A stretch of DNA of 64,000 nucleotides from Pseudomonas migulae (lineage in GTDB: Bacteria > Pseudomonadota > Gammaproteobacteria > Pseudomonadales > Pseudomonadaceae). The translations under genes were made by a program, and so were the position numbers. This document shows positions 27,091 to 35,977 of this stretch, one piece after another. The stretch is taken from positions 5,754,501-5,818,500 of the forward strand of contig NZ_JALJWR010000001.1 in the NCBI RefSeq assembly GCF_024169315.1, written 5' to 3'. How positions within the stretch are numbered: position 1 is the stretch's first letter; each line of letters begins with the position of its first letter. The notes beneath the pieces were generated by a model, which saw only the letters and a program-made list of their open reading frames with translations, did no database searches and had not been told where the DNA came from.

Positions 27091-27333
27091 TTAGCCAAAA
27101 ACATCTTCCAGATACCGCCGCGCCGTAGTGCATTGGCGGCCTTGAGCGCCTGCCTCGCCCTGCAATAGCTCAAAATCCGACGGTCGGTCTGCTACGTTCA
27201 TCGGGTCGGACTCAGCCTGGACCAAGGGTTTGCCGGGGTTTATCCCCAGGTCGGGTAACAAAATGCGCCGAAAAAGCGCATCGATATAACTGCCTCGAAG
27301 GTACTTGTGCACATAAGTTGCGCGAGTTGTCAC
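27091..27333 (-). CDS. Doubtful small ORF (80 residues)
   Basis: Starts with GTG and has no clear Shine-Dalgarno. The C-terminal part (MNVADRPSDFELLQGEAGAQ, ending RRYLEDVFG) looks protein-like, the N-terminal part less so. Could be a degraded gene or chance frame in the gene-poor segment. No family recognised. Confidence 0.25.
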   Translation of the reverse strand: MTTRATYVHKYLRGSYIDALFRRILLPDLGINPGKPLVQAESDPMNVADRPSDFELLQGEAGAQGRQCTTARRYLEDVFG

Positions 27334-27480
27334 CCCACTGTCATCTTGCCCTCAAGCAGAGTGGGTGCCTGTATCCAAAATTTAAGTCAATGAAAAACAT
27401 CGCTTTTTTTTACTGGTGAAAAAATCGTCAGTTTGACTGCGAGCCCCATTCCACAGGGGTTTGCGAGAGTTCAAGGGCGG

Positions 27481-27515
27481 TTGTCCACTGAGTTATCCAC
27501 AGCTTCTGTGGATTG
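27481..27515. promoter_or_regulatory. DnaA-box-like cluster with hairpin
   Basis: TTATCCACA (27493-27501) is a perfect DnaA box. TGTGGATTG (27507-27515) is a two-mismatch box in the opposite sense and TTGTCCACT (27481-27489) a degenerate one. The central ATCCACAG-CTT-CTGTGGAT is a perfect 8-base hairpin. About 105 bases upstream of the Sel1-like gene. Confidence 0.4.
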
Positions 27516-27619
27516 TCCCGAGCGCTTGCTCTAGGACGGGCGTGCCGGGTTTTTTAGGCTTTACCTGTAAGAAAAAAAGAGTAGAGTGGCGCGCCTTCCG
27601 ATCTGCCCCACAGTGCTTT

Positions 27620-27943
27620 ATGAAGTTTCGCTCAGTATCAGATTCTGTAACCTCTATTCCTCCCCGTGTTACCCCGCCCAAGCGCTTTTCCATGCGTGTG
27701 GCCGAGTGGCTGCTGGACAGCCCGCGCCTGGGTGAAAACACCAACGTCAAACACTTCGCCGGGCGTTTGCTCAAGCAACCGGCCCGGGAAGGCGTCGTGG
27801 CCGCACAAAGCCGTCTGGGCCAGTTGATGTGCCGCGAATGCGGGAACGCCCGGGATCGCCGTATCGGCCAGGACCTTTTGCGTCAGGCCGCGCGGGCGGG
27901 GGATCGACGCGCCCAACAGGAACTGGGTCTGATCGAAGACTGA
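27620..27943 (+). CDS. Sel1-repeat-like protein
   Basis: A 107-residue protein. After a basic N-terminus there are two Sel1/TPR-like helical units: FAGRLLKQPAREGVVAAQSRLGQLM and IGQDLLRQAARAGDRRAQQELGLI. Such repeats mediate protein contacts; the partner is unknown. Start at 27620 (MKFRSVSDS) is preferred over the longer frame from 27461, which crosses the DnaA-box hairpin. It lies 61 bases before rmuC on the same strand. Confidence 0.7.
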   Translation: MKFRSVSDSVTSIPPRVTPPKRFSMRVAEWLLDSPRLGENTNVKHFAGRLLKQPAREGVVAAQSRLGQLMCRECGNARDRRIGQDLLRQAARAGDRRAQQELGLIED

Positions 27944-28004
27944 GCTGTCCAAGACCTGACACCTTGGTTAACCTTCAAGCTTTATCGAATGGGCAGGAAT
28001 GGCG

Positions 28005-29483
28005 ATGGCGATGGACTTGACCAGCATATTGCTCGGGCTGGCGGGGGCTGCACTGCCGTTGTTGGCATTGGCCTGGCAACTGCAGCGCCGGGCGAGCGCC
28101 TCGCAGTCGGACGTTGCGCTGCTGGAAGAGCGTCTGGCCATGGCCCACCTGGCCCAGGATGGATTGAACGCCCAACTCGAAACCTGCCGCGACGAGATCG
28201 CCGATCTGGGACAGGCCAACGCCGCCAAACAGGCAGACCTGGCCGCGATGCGCCGTGAAATCGAACTGCTGCAGATCGAACGCGATGACGCCCGCGATGC
28301 GTCCCACGCCTGGAATATCGAACGCGCCGGCAAAGAGGCTGAGTTGCGGCGCCTGGACGCTCAGGCCGCTTCCCTCAACGCAGAGCTGCGCGAACAACAG
28401 GAAAGCCATCAGCAACGCCTCAACGACCTGCAAGGCTCACGGGACGAATTGCGTGCCCAGTTCGCTGAACTGGCGGGCAAGATCTTCGACGAGCGCGAGC
28501 AGCGTTTTGCCGAAACCAGTCAGCAACGTCTGGGCCAGTTGCTCGATCCTTTGAAGGAACGCATCCAGTCGTTTGAAAAGCGCGTCGAGGAAAGTTATCA
28601 AGCGGAGGCGCGCGAGCGCTTCTCGCTGGCCAAGGAGCTGGAGCGTCTGCAACAGCTGAACCTGCGCCTGAGCGACGAAGCCACCAATCTGACCCGTGCC
28701 TTGAAAGGCCAGAAAACCCAGGGCAACTGGGGTGAGCTGATTCTTGAGCGGGTGCTTGAACACGCCGGCCTCGAGAAGGGCCGCGAGTACCAGACCCAGG
28801 TCAACCTCAAAGGTCCGGACGGTGAGCGGTTCCAGCCAGACGTGATCATCTATCTGCCGGGCGACAAGCAGGTGGTGGTCGACTCCAAGGTCAGCCTGAC
28901 GGCTTATCAGCAATACGTCGCGGCGGAAGACGACGCCATCGGCCAGATCGCCATCAAGCAGCACGTACTGTCGCTACGTACTCATGTCAAAGGCCTGGCC
29001 GGCAAGGATTACAAGCGCCTCGACGGTTTGCACAGCCTGGATTTCGTGTTGCTGTTCGTGCCTATCGAAGCGGCATTTTCCGCGGCGTTGCAGGCGGAGC
29101 CGAGCCTGTTCCAGGAGGCATTCGACCGCAACATCGTGATCGTCAGCCCGACCACGTTGCTGGCCACCCTGCGTGTCATCGACAGCCTGTGGAAGCAGGA
29201 GCGCCAGAGTCAGAACGCCCGGGAAATCGCCGAGCGGGCAGGGTGGCTGTACGACAAGTTCGTGCTGTTCATCCAGGATCTGGATGAAGTCGGCAACCGC
29301 CTGCAGCAGCTGGACAAGGCCTACAGTTCTGCGCGCAACAAGCTGACAGAGGGCCGCGGCAATCTGGTCAGTCGCAGCGAACAGCTCAAGTTGCTCGGCG
29401 CGCGGGCGAGCAAGAGCTTGCCGGCGGACTTGCTGGAGCGGGCGATGACCGATGTCGACGGGTTGGCCGAGTTGCCCGAATAA
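28005..29483 (+). CDS. rmuC: DNA recombination protein RmuC
   Basis: A 492-residue protein: an N-terminal membrane anchor (LTSILLGLAGAALPLLALAW), a long coiled coil to about residue 220, then the RmuC nuclease-like domain with NWGELILERVLEHAGL, PDVIIYLPGDKQVVVDSKVSLTAY and the C-terminal LVSRSEQLKLLGARASK. RmuC limits certain recombination rearrangements in E. coli. Three in-frame ATGs lie close together (27999, 28005, 28011); AGGA at 27995-27998 best fits 28005. Confidence 0.93.
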   Translation: MAMDLTSILLGLAGAALPLLALAWQLQRRASASQSDVALLEERLAMAHLAQDGLNAQLETCRDEIADLGQANAAKQADLAAMRREIELLQIERDDARDASHAWNIERAGKEAELRRLDAQAASLNAELREQQESHQQRLNDLQGSRDELRAQFAELAGKIFDEREQRFAETSQQRLGQLLDPLKERIQSFEKRVEESYQAEARERFSLAKELERLQQLNLRLSDEATNLTRALKGQKTQGNWGELILERVLEHAGLEKGREYQTQVNLKGPDGERFQPDVIIYLPGDKQVVVDSKVSLTAYQQYVAAEDDAIGQIAIKQHVLSLRTHVKGLAGKDYKRLDGLHSLDFVLLFVPIEAAFSAALQAEPSLFQEAFDRNIVIVSPTTLLATLRVIDSLWKQERQSQNAREIAERAGWLYDKFVLFIQDLDEVGNRLQQLDKAYSSARNKLTEGRGNLVSRSEQLKLLGARASKSLPADLLERAMTDVDGLAELPE

Positions 29484-29502
29484 ATCTTTGGTTTTCGCTG
29501 AC

Positions 29503-29540
29503 CTGTGGCGAGGGAGCTTGCTCCCGCTGGGCTGCGCCGC
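29503..29540. repeat. Solitary REP-like unit (second family)
   Basis: TGTGGCGAGGGAGCTTGCTC followed by CCGCTGGGCTGCG matches the other REP family of this window (see 42682-42805). Only one unit is present, between the convergent rmuC and the sensor kinase gene. Confidence 0.65.
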
Positions 29541-29578
29541 ACCGTTTTTCACAGGTTTTGGGGGCGCTCGAGGGCGCG

Positions 29579-32500
29579 CTACAACGGCAAATGCCGACTC
29601 AACAACGCCCGCAATGCCGCCGGTTTCACCGGCTTCGCCAGGTAATCCAGCCCGGCCGCATGCACCCGGGCTACCGTTTCCGGGTGTCCATCGGCGCTGA
29701 TCACCACGCCCGGCACCGGCTCGCCCAGGCGGGTTCGTAACCAGGCCATCAAGTCCGTGCCGGTCTCGCCATCGTCCAGGTGATAATCCACCAGTGCGAG
29801 TTGCGGGCGAATGCCATTGCTCAGCAGCGCCGCGCATTCGTCGCGATTGCGCGCCGTCCAGACCTGACAACCCCAGCGGGTCAGCAGGCTGTTCATGCCA
29901 ATCAGGATGCTGTCTTCGTTGTCGATGCACAGCACCTGCGCGCCGCTCAGGAGTTTGCCGTTGAGCTCGGTGACGTTGGCCGGCGCCGCGATTTGCGCCT
30001 TGGCTATCGGCACGCTGACGCTGAACACACTGCCGCGACCCGGCCAGGAGCGCACCTGCAAGGTGTGGCCCAGAACGCGACATAATCCGTCCGCAATCGC
30101 CAGGCCCAGTCCCAGGCCTTTCTCGGCGCGGGTCTGGTGGCTATCCAGGCGTTTGAATTCTTCGAAAATCACTTTCAGTTTGTCCTGCGCAATCCCCGGC
30201 CCACGGTCCCAGACCTCCAGGCACAGTTCCCCCTTGTGCCGACGAACCCCCAGCAGCACCGGCCCCTTGGCATAACGGAAGGCATTGGTCAGGAAATTCT
30301 GCAGGATTCGTCGCAACAGCTTGATGTCGCTGTCGACTCGCAACGTACTGCCTCGAACCCTGAATTTGAGCCCTTGGTCCCGGGCCAGCGCCTTGAATTC
30401 TGCGCCGAGAATATCGAACAGTTCATTGAGCACGAACGGCTTCGGATCCGGGTTGATCTTGCCGTTTTCCAGGCGGGAAATGTCCAGCAGATCGCTGATC
30501 AGGTCCTCGGCCGAGCGCAACGACGTATCCAGGTGATGGACTAGTTTCTGCGCTTCGCTGGACAAGCCGTCGTCCTGATGGGACAGGGCCGCAGAAAACA
30601 GGCGCGCGGCGTTCAGCGGTTGCATCAGGTCGTGGCTGACCGCCGCGAGGAAACGGGTTTTCGACTGGTTGGCCGACTCGGCGGTGCCCTTGGCTTCGGT
30701 CAGGGCGACGTTGAGTTGCGACAGCTCGTGGGTGCGCTCGGTGACCCGTCGTTCCAAGCCTTCGTTGGCTTCGGTCAGCGCCTGCTCGGCTTCACGGAAC
30801 GCGGTGATGTCGGTGAAACTCATGACGAAACCGCCGCCCGGCATCGGGTTGCCGATCAGCTCGATCACACGGCCGTTGGGGAACAGTCGCTCAGAGGTGT
30901 GGGCGCGACCCTGACGCATCCAGTGCAAACGGCGGGCGACGTGCACTTCGGCTTCGCCTGGACCGCACAGACCGCGTTCGGCGTTGTAGCGAATGATGTC
31001 GGCAATCGGCCGGCCTACGCTGATCAAACCGTCCGGGTAGTTGAACAGCTCCAGATAACGCCGGTTCCACGCCACCAGTCGCAGCGACTGGTCGACCACG
31101 CTGATGCCCTGCGTGATGTTCTCGATCGCGCCTTGCAGCAGCGCGCGATTGAACTGCAGCACTTCCGAGGCTTCGTCGGCGATTCGGACGACGTCCTCGA
31201 GCTGCATTTCCCGACCTTCGATGGCGGCTTTTACTACCGCACGCGTCGAAGAAGCCCCCAACACACCGGCCAGCAAACGCTCGGTGTGGGCGATCCATTC
31301 ACCGTCAGCGTTCTGGTTCGGGTTGAAGCCTTTGCCCTGGCGGTAGGCGAAACGGATAAAACTCTGACGGGCACGTTCTTCACCGACAAACCGCGCGGCC
31401 AGTTGCAGCAGATCCTCGATGTGCACCGCCAGCATCGAACGGGCGCTGGGGCGGGCACTGATTTCCTGGCCGATGAAACGGCCGGCCTGCCAGTGTTCCG
31501 AAACCCGTGTGCGCGACAGCACCGACACCCAGGCGAACAAGGTGAAGTTGCCGGCCAGCGACAGCACCACACCTTGGGTCAGCGGGGTGATCGGCAGGTT
31601 CAGCGGATTGCTGTGCAGCCACGCCAGACCGGGAAAACTGCTCAATGATAAGCCGAGACTGTGGGCAGCAATCGGCAGGATCAGCGTGTAAAACCACAGG
31701 AATGTGCCGGCGGCGAGGCCGGCGAACACGCCGCGGCGGTTGGCCTGTTTCCAGTACAGCGCGCCGAGCATGGCCGGTGCCAGTTGGGTCACGGCGGCGA
31801 AGGCGATCTGGCCGATGGTCGCCAGGCTCGCGGTGGACCCCAGCAGGCGATAGCTGACATACGCCAGCAGCAAAATCACCACGATGCTGACGCGGCGCAC
31901 CGAGAGCATCCACTGGCGGAACACTTCGAACGGCCGCTCGGCGTTATTGCGGCGCAACAGCCACGGCAGCAGCATGTCGTTGGAGACCATGGTCGACAGC
32001 GCCACGCTGGCCACAATCACCATGCCGGTCGCCGCCGAGGCGCCGCCGATAAAGGCCAGCATCGCCAGCGCGGGGTGGGCTTGCGCCAGTGGCAGGCTGA
32101 TGACAAACGAGTCCGGCAACACCGAGCTGGGCAGCAGCATCTGACCGGCCAAGGCGATCGGCACGACGAACAAGGCCGCCAACGCCAGGTACGCCGGGAA
32201 TACCCATTTGGCCAGGCGCAAATCCTGTGGGTCGATGTTCTCCACCACGGTCACGTGAAACTGACGGGGCAGGCAGATGATCGCCATCATCGCCACACCG
32301 GTCTGCACCACCATCGACGGCCAGTTGATGGTTTCCTTCCAATACTCTTCGAGGCGCGGGGCGAGCATCGCCTGATTGAACAGGTCGTCGAAACCGTCGT
32401 ACAGGCCATACGTCACGAACGCGCCGACCGCAAGAAACGCGAACAGCTTGACCAGCGACTCGAACGCAATCGCCAGCACCATGCCGCGGTGGTGTTCGGT

Positions 32501-33049
32501 GGCATCGAGGTTGCGGGTACCGAACACGATGGTAAACAACGCGAGCACCAGCGACACGATCAACGCCGTGTCCTGGGCGCGAGTGCCCATGGCGTCGGCA
32601 CCGGCACCAATCAGCAGGTTTACCCCGAGCACGATGCCTTTGAGCTGCAACGCGATGTAGGGCAGCACGCCGACCAGACAGATCAGCGCCACGACAATCG
32701 CCAGCGACTGGGATTTGCCGTAACGGGCAGCGATGAAGTCGGCAATGGAGGTGATGTTCTCCTGCTTGCTGATCATCACCATTTTTTGCAGGACCCACGG
32801 TGCGCAGACCAGCAGCAGGATCGGCCCGAGGTAGATCGGCAGGAACGACCAGAGTTGTTCGGCGGCCTGGCCGACGGCGCCGAAGAACGTCCAGCTGGTG
32901 CAATAGACCGCCAGCGACAGGCTGTACACCCAGGCGCGCACCCGCGGCGGCAACGGCGCACTGCGGCGGTCACCGTAGAAAGCGATGGCGAACATGATGG
33001 CCATATAGGCCAGGGCGACGGCGGCGATCAGCCCGCTGGACAGCGACAT
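29579..33049 (-). CDS. Hybrid sensor histidine kinase fused to a sodium/solute symporter domain
   Basis: About 1156 residues. Residues 1 to roughly 510 are a polytopic SSS-family module (YSLSLAVYCTSWTFFGAVGQA, ENITSIADFIAARYGKSQSLA), as in CbrA. A linker and PAS domain follow (about 640-760), then a coiled-coil, the phosphoacceptor His in FLAAVSHDLMQPLN (about 805), the ATPase domain with GLGLGLAIADGLCR (about 910-1030), and a C-terminal receiver with its Asp in LALVDYHLDD (about 1085). Probably a membrane sensor coupling solute flux or binding to phosphorelay. The start at 33049 has GGAG five bases upstream. No cognate regulator gene is adjacent. It resembles PA3271 of P. aeruginosa as I recall it. 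Confidence 0.92.
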   Translation of the reverse strand: MSLSSGLIAAVALAYMAIMFAIAFYGDRRSAPLPPRVRAWVYSLSLAVYCTSWTFFGAVGQAAEQLWSFLPIYLGPILLLVCAPWVLQKMVMISKQENITSIADFIAARYGKSQSLAIVVALICLVGVLPYIALQLKGIVLGVNLLIGAGADAMGTRAQDTALIVSLVLALFTIVFGTRNLDATEHHRGMVLAIAFESLVKLFAFLAVGAFVTYGLYDGFDDLFNQAMLAPRLEEYWKETINWPSMVVQTGVAMMAIICLPRQFHVTVVENIDPQDLRLAKWVFPAYLALAALFVVPIALAGQMLLPSSVLPDSFVISLPLAQAHPALAMLAFIGGASAATGMVIVASVALSTMVSNDMLLPWLLRRNNAERPFEVFRQWMLSVRRVSIVVILLLAYVSYRLLGSTASLATIGQIAFAAVTQLAPAMLGALYWKQANRRGVFAGLAAGTFLWFYTLILPIAAHSLGLSLSSFPGLAWLHSNPLNLPITPLTQGVVLSLAGNFTLFAWVSVLSRTRVSEHWQAGRFIGQEISARPSARSMLAVHIEDLLQLAARFVGEERARQSFIRFAYRQGKGFNPNQNADGEWIAHTERLLAGVLGASSTRAVVKAAIEGREMQLEDVVRIADEASEVLQFNRALLQGAIENITQGISVVDQSLRLVAWNRRYLELFNYPDGLISVGRPIADIIRYNAERGLCGPGEAEVHVARRLHWMRQGRAHTSERLFPNGRVIELIGNPMPGGGFVMSFTDITAFREAEQALTEANEGLERRVTERTHELSQLNVALTEAKGTAESANQSKTRFLAAVSHDLMQPLNAARLFSAALSHQDDGLSSEAQKLVHHLDTSLRSAEDLISDLLDISRLENGKINPDPKPFVLNELFDILGAEFKALARDQGLKFRVRGSTLRVDSDIKLLRRILQNFLTNAFRYAKGPVLLGVRRHKGELCLEVWDRGPGIAQDKLKVIFEEFKRLDSHQTRAEKGLGLGLAIADGLCRVLGHTLQVRSWPGRGSVFSVSVPIAKAQIAAPANVTELNGKLLSGAQVLCIDNEDSILIGMNSLLTRWGCQVWTARNRDECAALLSNGIRPQLALVDYHLDDGETGTDLMAWLRTRLGEPVPGVVISADGHPETVARVHAAGLDYLAKPVKPAALRALLSRHLPL

Positions 33050-33194
33050 GGGAACTCCAGACAAAAGACACCCGGGACTCCCGCCCGGACAGACAGTCTC
33101 GCACGACCGTCTGCGTTAGTCAGTGTCGACCAAGGTCGTGGCGTGGCGGGGTGTCGCACGGCGGCGTGTCAGGCAGATTTTTGCTGTATTCGCT

Positions 33195-33280
33195 GGCCTC
33201 TTCGCGGGCAAGCCACGCTCCCACAGGTTCTGTGTCGTAATACAAAACCTGTAGGAGCGAGGCTTGCCCGCGAAGGCGTC
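33195..33280. repeat. REPIN upstream of the sensor kinase / end of tetR
   Basis: Left unit TCTTCGCGGGCAAGCCACGC and right unit AGGAGCGAGGCTTGCCCGCG with pairing spacers AGGTT...AACCT. It touches the stop codon of the TetR gene (33279-33281). Confidence 0.85.
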
Positions 33281-33821
33281 ATGACTGACTCAACGCAATC
33301 TCGATCAACCGATGCAATTCCTCAACCTCCAACGGTGCCGCCGAAAACAGAATGCGAAACACCGAAGGCGCCGCGACCAGATTGATCAGTCGATCGACAC
33401 TCGGTCTCGGCTCATCAGGATAGCGATCCAGAATCGTCTGCAATTGCCCGCCAATGAGGGCCGCGCAAAAGCCTGGCGTCGGGCTCGATTGCACATCGCG
33501 CAGCATGTTGCGCCCCGGTTCGGAACTCATTTCGTCCAGATACTGCTCCGCCCACGCTCGCACATCTCCGCGCAGGCTGCCGGTGTTGGCTGGCTCGCTG
33601 TCGGGCCGCATGCGTGCGAGGGCGACATCCGCCAGTAACGCCGACAGATCGCCCCAGCGCCGGTAAATGGTCGACGGCGTAACCCCGGCGCGCGCAGCGA
33701 TTTGCGGGACGGTCACGGTGGAGCGGTCCTGCTCTTCCAGGAGCGCGCGGACCGCCGAATGAATCGACTCTTGCACCCGGGCGCTGCGTCCACCCGGGCG
33801 TAAACCTTCTTTAATAGCCAT
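33279..33821 (-). CDS. TetR/AcrR family transcriptional regulator
   Basis: A 180-residue repressor-type protein. The N-terminal helix-turn-helix is VPQIAARAGVTPSTIYRRWGDLSALLADVA; the C-terminal ligand domain follows (TetR_C-type, RLINLVAAPSVFRILFSAAPL). Divergent from an MFS transporter with a 91-base gap that contains a perfect inverted repeat, so the transporter is its likely target. Confidence 0.92.
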   Translation of the reverse strand: MAIKEGLRPGGRSARVQESIHSAVRALLEEQDRSTVTVPQIAARAGVTPSTIYRRWGDLSALLADVALARMRPDSEPANTGSLRGDVRAWAEQYLDEMSSEPGRNMLRDVQSSPTPGFCAALIGGQLQTILDRYPDEPRPSVDRLINLVAAPSVFRILFSAAPLEVEELHRLIEIALSQS

Positions 33822-33867
33822 GGATCGGACCTTAACACAAAGAATTTGCTTTAAGCGCTAGCGAGTA

Positions 33868-33910
33868 GCACACTCCGCAAAAGCGAAAAATTAGCTTTTG
33901 CGGAGTGTGC
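33868..33910. promoter_or_regulatory. Perfect 17-bp inverted repeat enclosing the MFS ribosome-binding site
   Basis: Arms 33868-33884 (GCACACTCCGCAAAAGC) and 33894-33910 are perfect complements around a 9-base A/T-rich loop. The right arm contains GGAG (33902-33905), the Shine-Dalgarno of the gene starting at 33913. It can be a regulator binding site, an RNA hairpin, or both. Confidence 0.7.
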
Positions 33911-33912
33911 AC

Positions 33913-35109
33913 ATGTCGAATTCAGCTTCCAAGCGTTCAAGCCTGTGGTTTCTGGCGATCACTTTACTCAGTTTTCTCGCCGCTTCCACGGCGCCGACGC
34001 CGTTGTATCACTTGTATCAGGAGCAACTGCAATTCTCGGCAGCGACCCTGACCGTGATTTTTGGTGTGTACGCCATCAGTTTGCTGGCGGCGCTGCTGAC
34101 GGTCGGTTCGCTTTCGGATCATCTGGGGCGCAAGCCGGTTATTTTCACGGCCGTCATACTGAACCTGCTGGCGATGCTGCTGTTTATCAATGCTGACAGT
34201 GTGGCGTGGCTGATCAGTGCACGGGTGCTTCAGGGGTTTGCCACCGGGATGGCCACCGCCGTATTGAGTGCTGCGCTGCTGGACACCGATCGCCAGCAGG
34301 GGCCGCTGGTCAACAGCGTTGCACCGCTGCTCGGCATGGCGATTGGCGGCATGGGCTGCGGCTTGCTGGCCGAGTTTGCGCCGCTGCCGTTGCAGTTGAC
34401 CTATTGGGTGTTGCTCGCGCTGTTTTTGATGCAGGCGCTGTACGTCTGGCGGCTGCCGGAAAGCGTCAGTCCGCAACCGGGCGCATGGGCCTCGTTGCGT
34501 CCGACCCTGCATGTGCCGATCCAGGCACGGGCCACCTTGTGGCGGGTGTTGCCGCTGAATATCTCGACCTGGGCGCTCGGCGGTTTTTTTGCCTCGCTCG
34601 CCCCCTCGCTGTTACGCACGGCCACCGGCTCAACCTCGAATCTGATGGGTGGAGTGGCAGTCGCGGCGTTGACACTGACCGGCGCGCTGACGATCTTCAC
34701 CTTGCGCAATCAACCCGCCGCGAAGGCGCTGCTGTTGGGTGGCACCTTCCTGCCAACGGGCATCGTGTTGCTGTTACTGGGCGTGCACAGTGCCAGCCTG
34801 ACCTTGTTTCTCCTTGGCACACTGGTGGCCGGTTGCGGATTCGGCGCCGGTTTCCTCGGAGCGGTGCGCAGCCTGGTACCACTGGCGCTGCCTCATGAGC
34901 GGGCAGGGTTGATGTCGGCGTTTTATGTGCTGAGTTACCTGGCGTTCTGTCTGCCGTCGTTGCTGGCAGGGAGCCTGGCGCGGACGTTTGGCCTGGTGAC
35001 CACCACCGATGGCTATGGCGCGGTGCTGATTGTCCTGTCTGTCGGTGCGTTACTGGCGTTGCTGCGTCAACAGTCCGCGGCAGTGTGCAGCGCCAGCGGT
35101 CACCCATAA
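33913..35109 (+). CDS. MFS transporter, drug-efflux type
   Basis: A 398-residue protein with about twelve membrane segments. The first segments read LWFLAITLLSFLAASTAPTPLYHLYQ and the loop after helix 2 is GSLSDHLGRKPVI, the MFS signature; FATGMATAVLSAALLD resembles motif C of exporters. Substrate unknown. Start 33913 (MSNSASKRS) has GGAG seven bases before it; the upstream in-frame ATG is not needed. Divergent from tetR. Confidence 0.88.
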   Translation: MSNSASKRSSLWFLAITLLSFLAASTAPTPLYHLYQEQLQFSAATLTVIFGVYAISLLAALLTVGSLSDHLGRKPVIFTAVILNLLAMLLFINADSVAWLISARVLQGFATGMATAVLSAALLDTDRQQGPLVNSVAPLLGMAIGGMGCGLLAEFAPLPLQLTYWVLLALFLMQALYVWRLPESVSPQPGAWASLRPTLHVPIQARATLWRVLPLNISTWALGGFFASLAPSLLRTATGSTSNLMGGVAVAALTLTGALTIFTLRNQPAAKALLLGGTFLPTGIVLLLLGVHSASLTLFLLGTLVAGCGFGAGFLGAVRSLVPLALPHERAGLMSAFYVLSYLAFCLPSLLAGSLARTFGLVTTTDGYGAVLIVLSVGALLALLRQQSAAVCSASGHP

Positions 35110-35137
35110 AAAAGCGGCGCCTTGCAAGGCGCCGCTC
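35108..35137 (-). terminator. Terminator of the SDR gene
   Basis: A perfect 11-base stem (AGCGGCGCCTT / AAGGCGCCGCT) with a 2-base loop; on the minus strand it is followed by six T. It lies between convergent MFS and SDR genes and overlaps the MFS stop. Confidence 0.85.
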
Positions 35138-35152
35138 TCGTACGTGCACAGA

Positions 35153-35902
35153 TCAGATCTGTGCGAACCCACCATCCACAAACAACTCGATCCCGTTGAT
35201 GAAACTGCTGTCATCCGACGCCAGGAACACCGCCGCTTTGCCCACTTCGGACGGCGTTCCCAGGCGGCCGATCGGAACCTGGCCAGCCAGGTAATCCAGC
35301 AAGCCTTGCCGCTGATCTTCAGGGGCGAGCTCGGTCAGGCCCGGCGTGTGGATCGGGCCGGGGCTGATGACATTGACGCGAATCCTGCGGGTTTTCAAAT
35401 CCAGCAACCACGAGCGGGCGAAGTTGCGCACGGCGGCTTTGCTGGCGCTATAAACGCTGAAATTTTCCGTGCCTTTGGTAGCGGTCGTGGACGCGGTGAG
35501 GATCACCGAACCGCCGTCCTTGAGCAGTGCCAGGGATTTCTGCACGGTGAACAGCAGGCCTTTGACGTTGATGCTGAAAATCCGGTCGAAGTGTTCTTCG
35601 GTGATCGCGCCAAGCGCCAGCATGTCGCCGCCGCCCGCATTGGCGAAAACGATATCCAGATAGCCGGCTTGTGCCTTGATCACTTCGAAGATCCGGTCCA
35701 GGTCCGCAAGGTTCGAGACGTCGCCCTGAATCCCGGTAACGTTGTGACCAATGGCGCTGACCGCGGCATCCAGTTCGGCCTGGCGGCGACCGGTGATGAA
35801 CACCGTGGCGCCCTGATCGACGAATGCTTGCGCCGACGCGAGGCCGATGCCGGTGGTGCCGCCAGTGATCAGTGCAACCTTGCCTTTGAGAGTACTGCTC
35901 AT
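35153..35902 (-). CDS. SDR family oxidoreductase
   Basis: A 249-residue classical short-chain dehydrogenase. NAD(P)-binding motif [12 protein letters not shown], the NAG motif in VFANAGGGD, the active-site YSASKAA with catalytic Tyr and Lys, and the C-terminal PGPIHTPGL and [15 protein letters not shown] after the second strand suggests NADPH preference. Substrate unknown. Divergent from a LysR gene that may control it. Confidence 0.92.
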   Translation of the reverse strand: MSSTLKGKVALITGGTTGIGLASAQAFVDQGATVFITGRRQAELDAAVSAIGHNVTGIQGDVSNLADLDRIFEVIKAQAGYLDIVFANAGGGDMLALGAITEEHFDRIFSINVKGLLFTVQKSLALLKDGGSVILTASTTATKGTENFSVYSASKAAVRNFARSWLLDLKTRRIRVNVISPGPIHTPGLTELAPEDQRQGLLDYLAGQVPIGRLGTPSEVGKAAVFLASDDSSFINGIELFVDGGFAQI

Positions 35903-35977
35903 GGTGTGAATCTCCGCTGAGTCATGTAGGAAGTTTTTGGCGATGTCGTGCGCCGTTGAACAGACTCTATGCCGGAA

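Larger units (their letters stand above)
26636..27619. other. Nearly gene-free kilobase
   Basis: Apart from one weak reading frame at 27091-27333 I see no credible gene. The segment has lower GC than its surroundings and contains two direct copies of TACTAACG (27043-27050 and 27058-27065), an A/T-rich tract near 27385-27425, and a DnaA-box-like hairpin at 27493-27515. Promoters for the flanking divergent genes must lie at its ends. Confidence 0.5.

Noticed and set aside
26795-27133. 112-codon minus-strand frame in the gene-poor segment
   Set aside because: No ribosome-binding site, unusual composition, overlaps another doubtful frame and resembles no protein I know.
27481-27515. Replication origin suggested by DnaA boxes
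   Set aside because: Only one perfect box, no dnaA/dnaN/rpmH nearby and no adjacent A/T-rich unwinding region of the usual size.
31661-33385. 574-codon plus-strand frame opposite the sensor kinase
   Set aside because: Composition rich in H, Q, R and D with no domain; it is the complement of a clearly conserved kinase-symporter gene.
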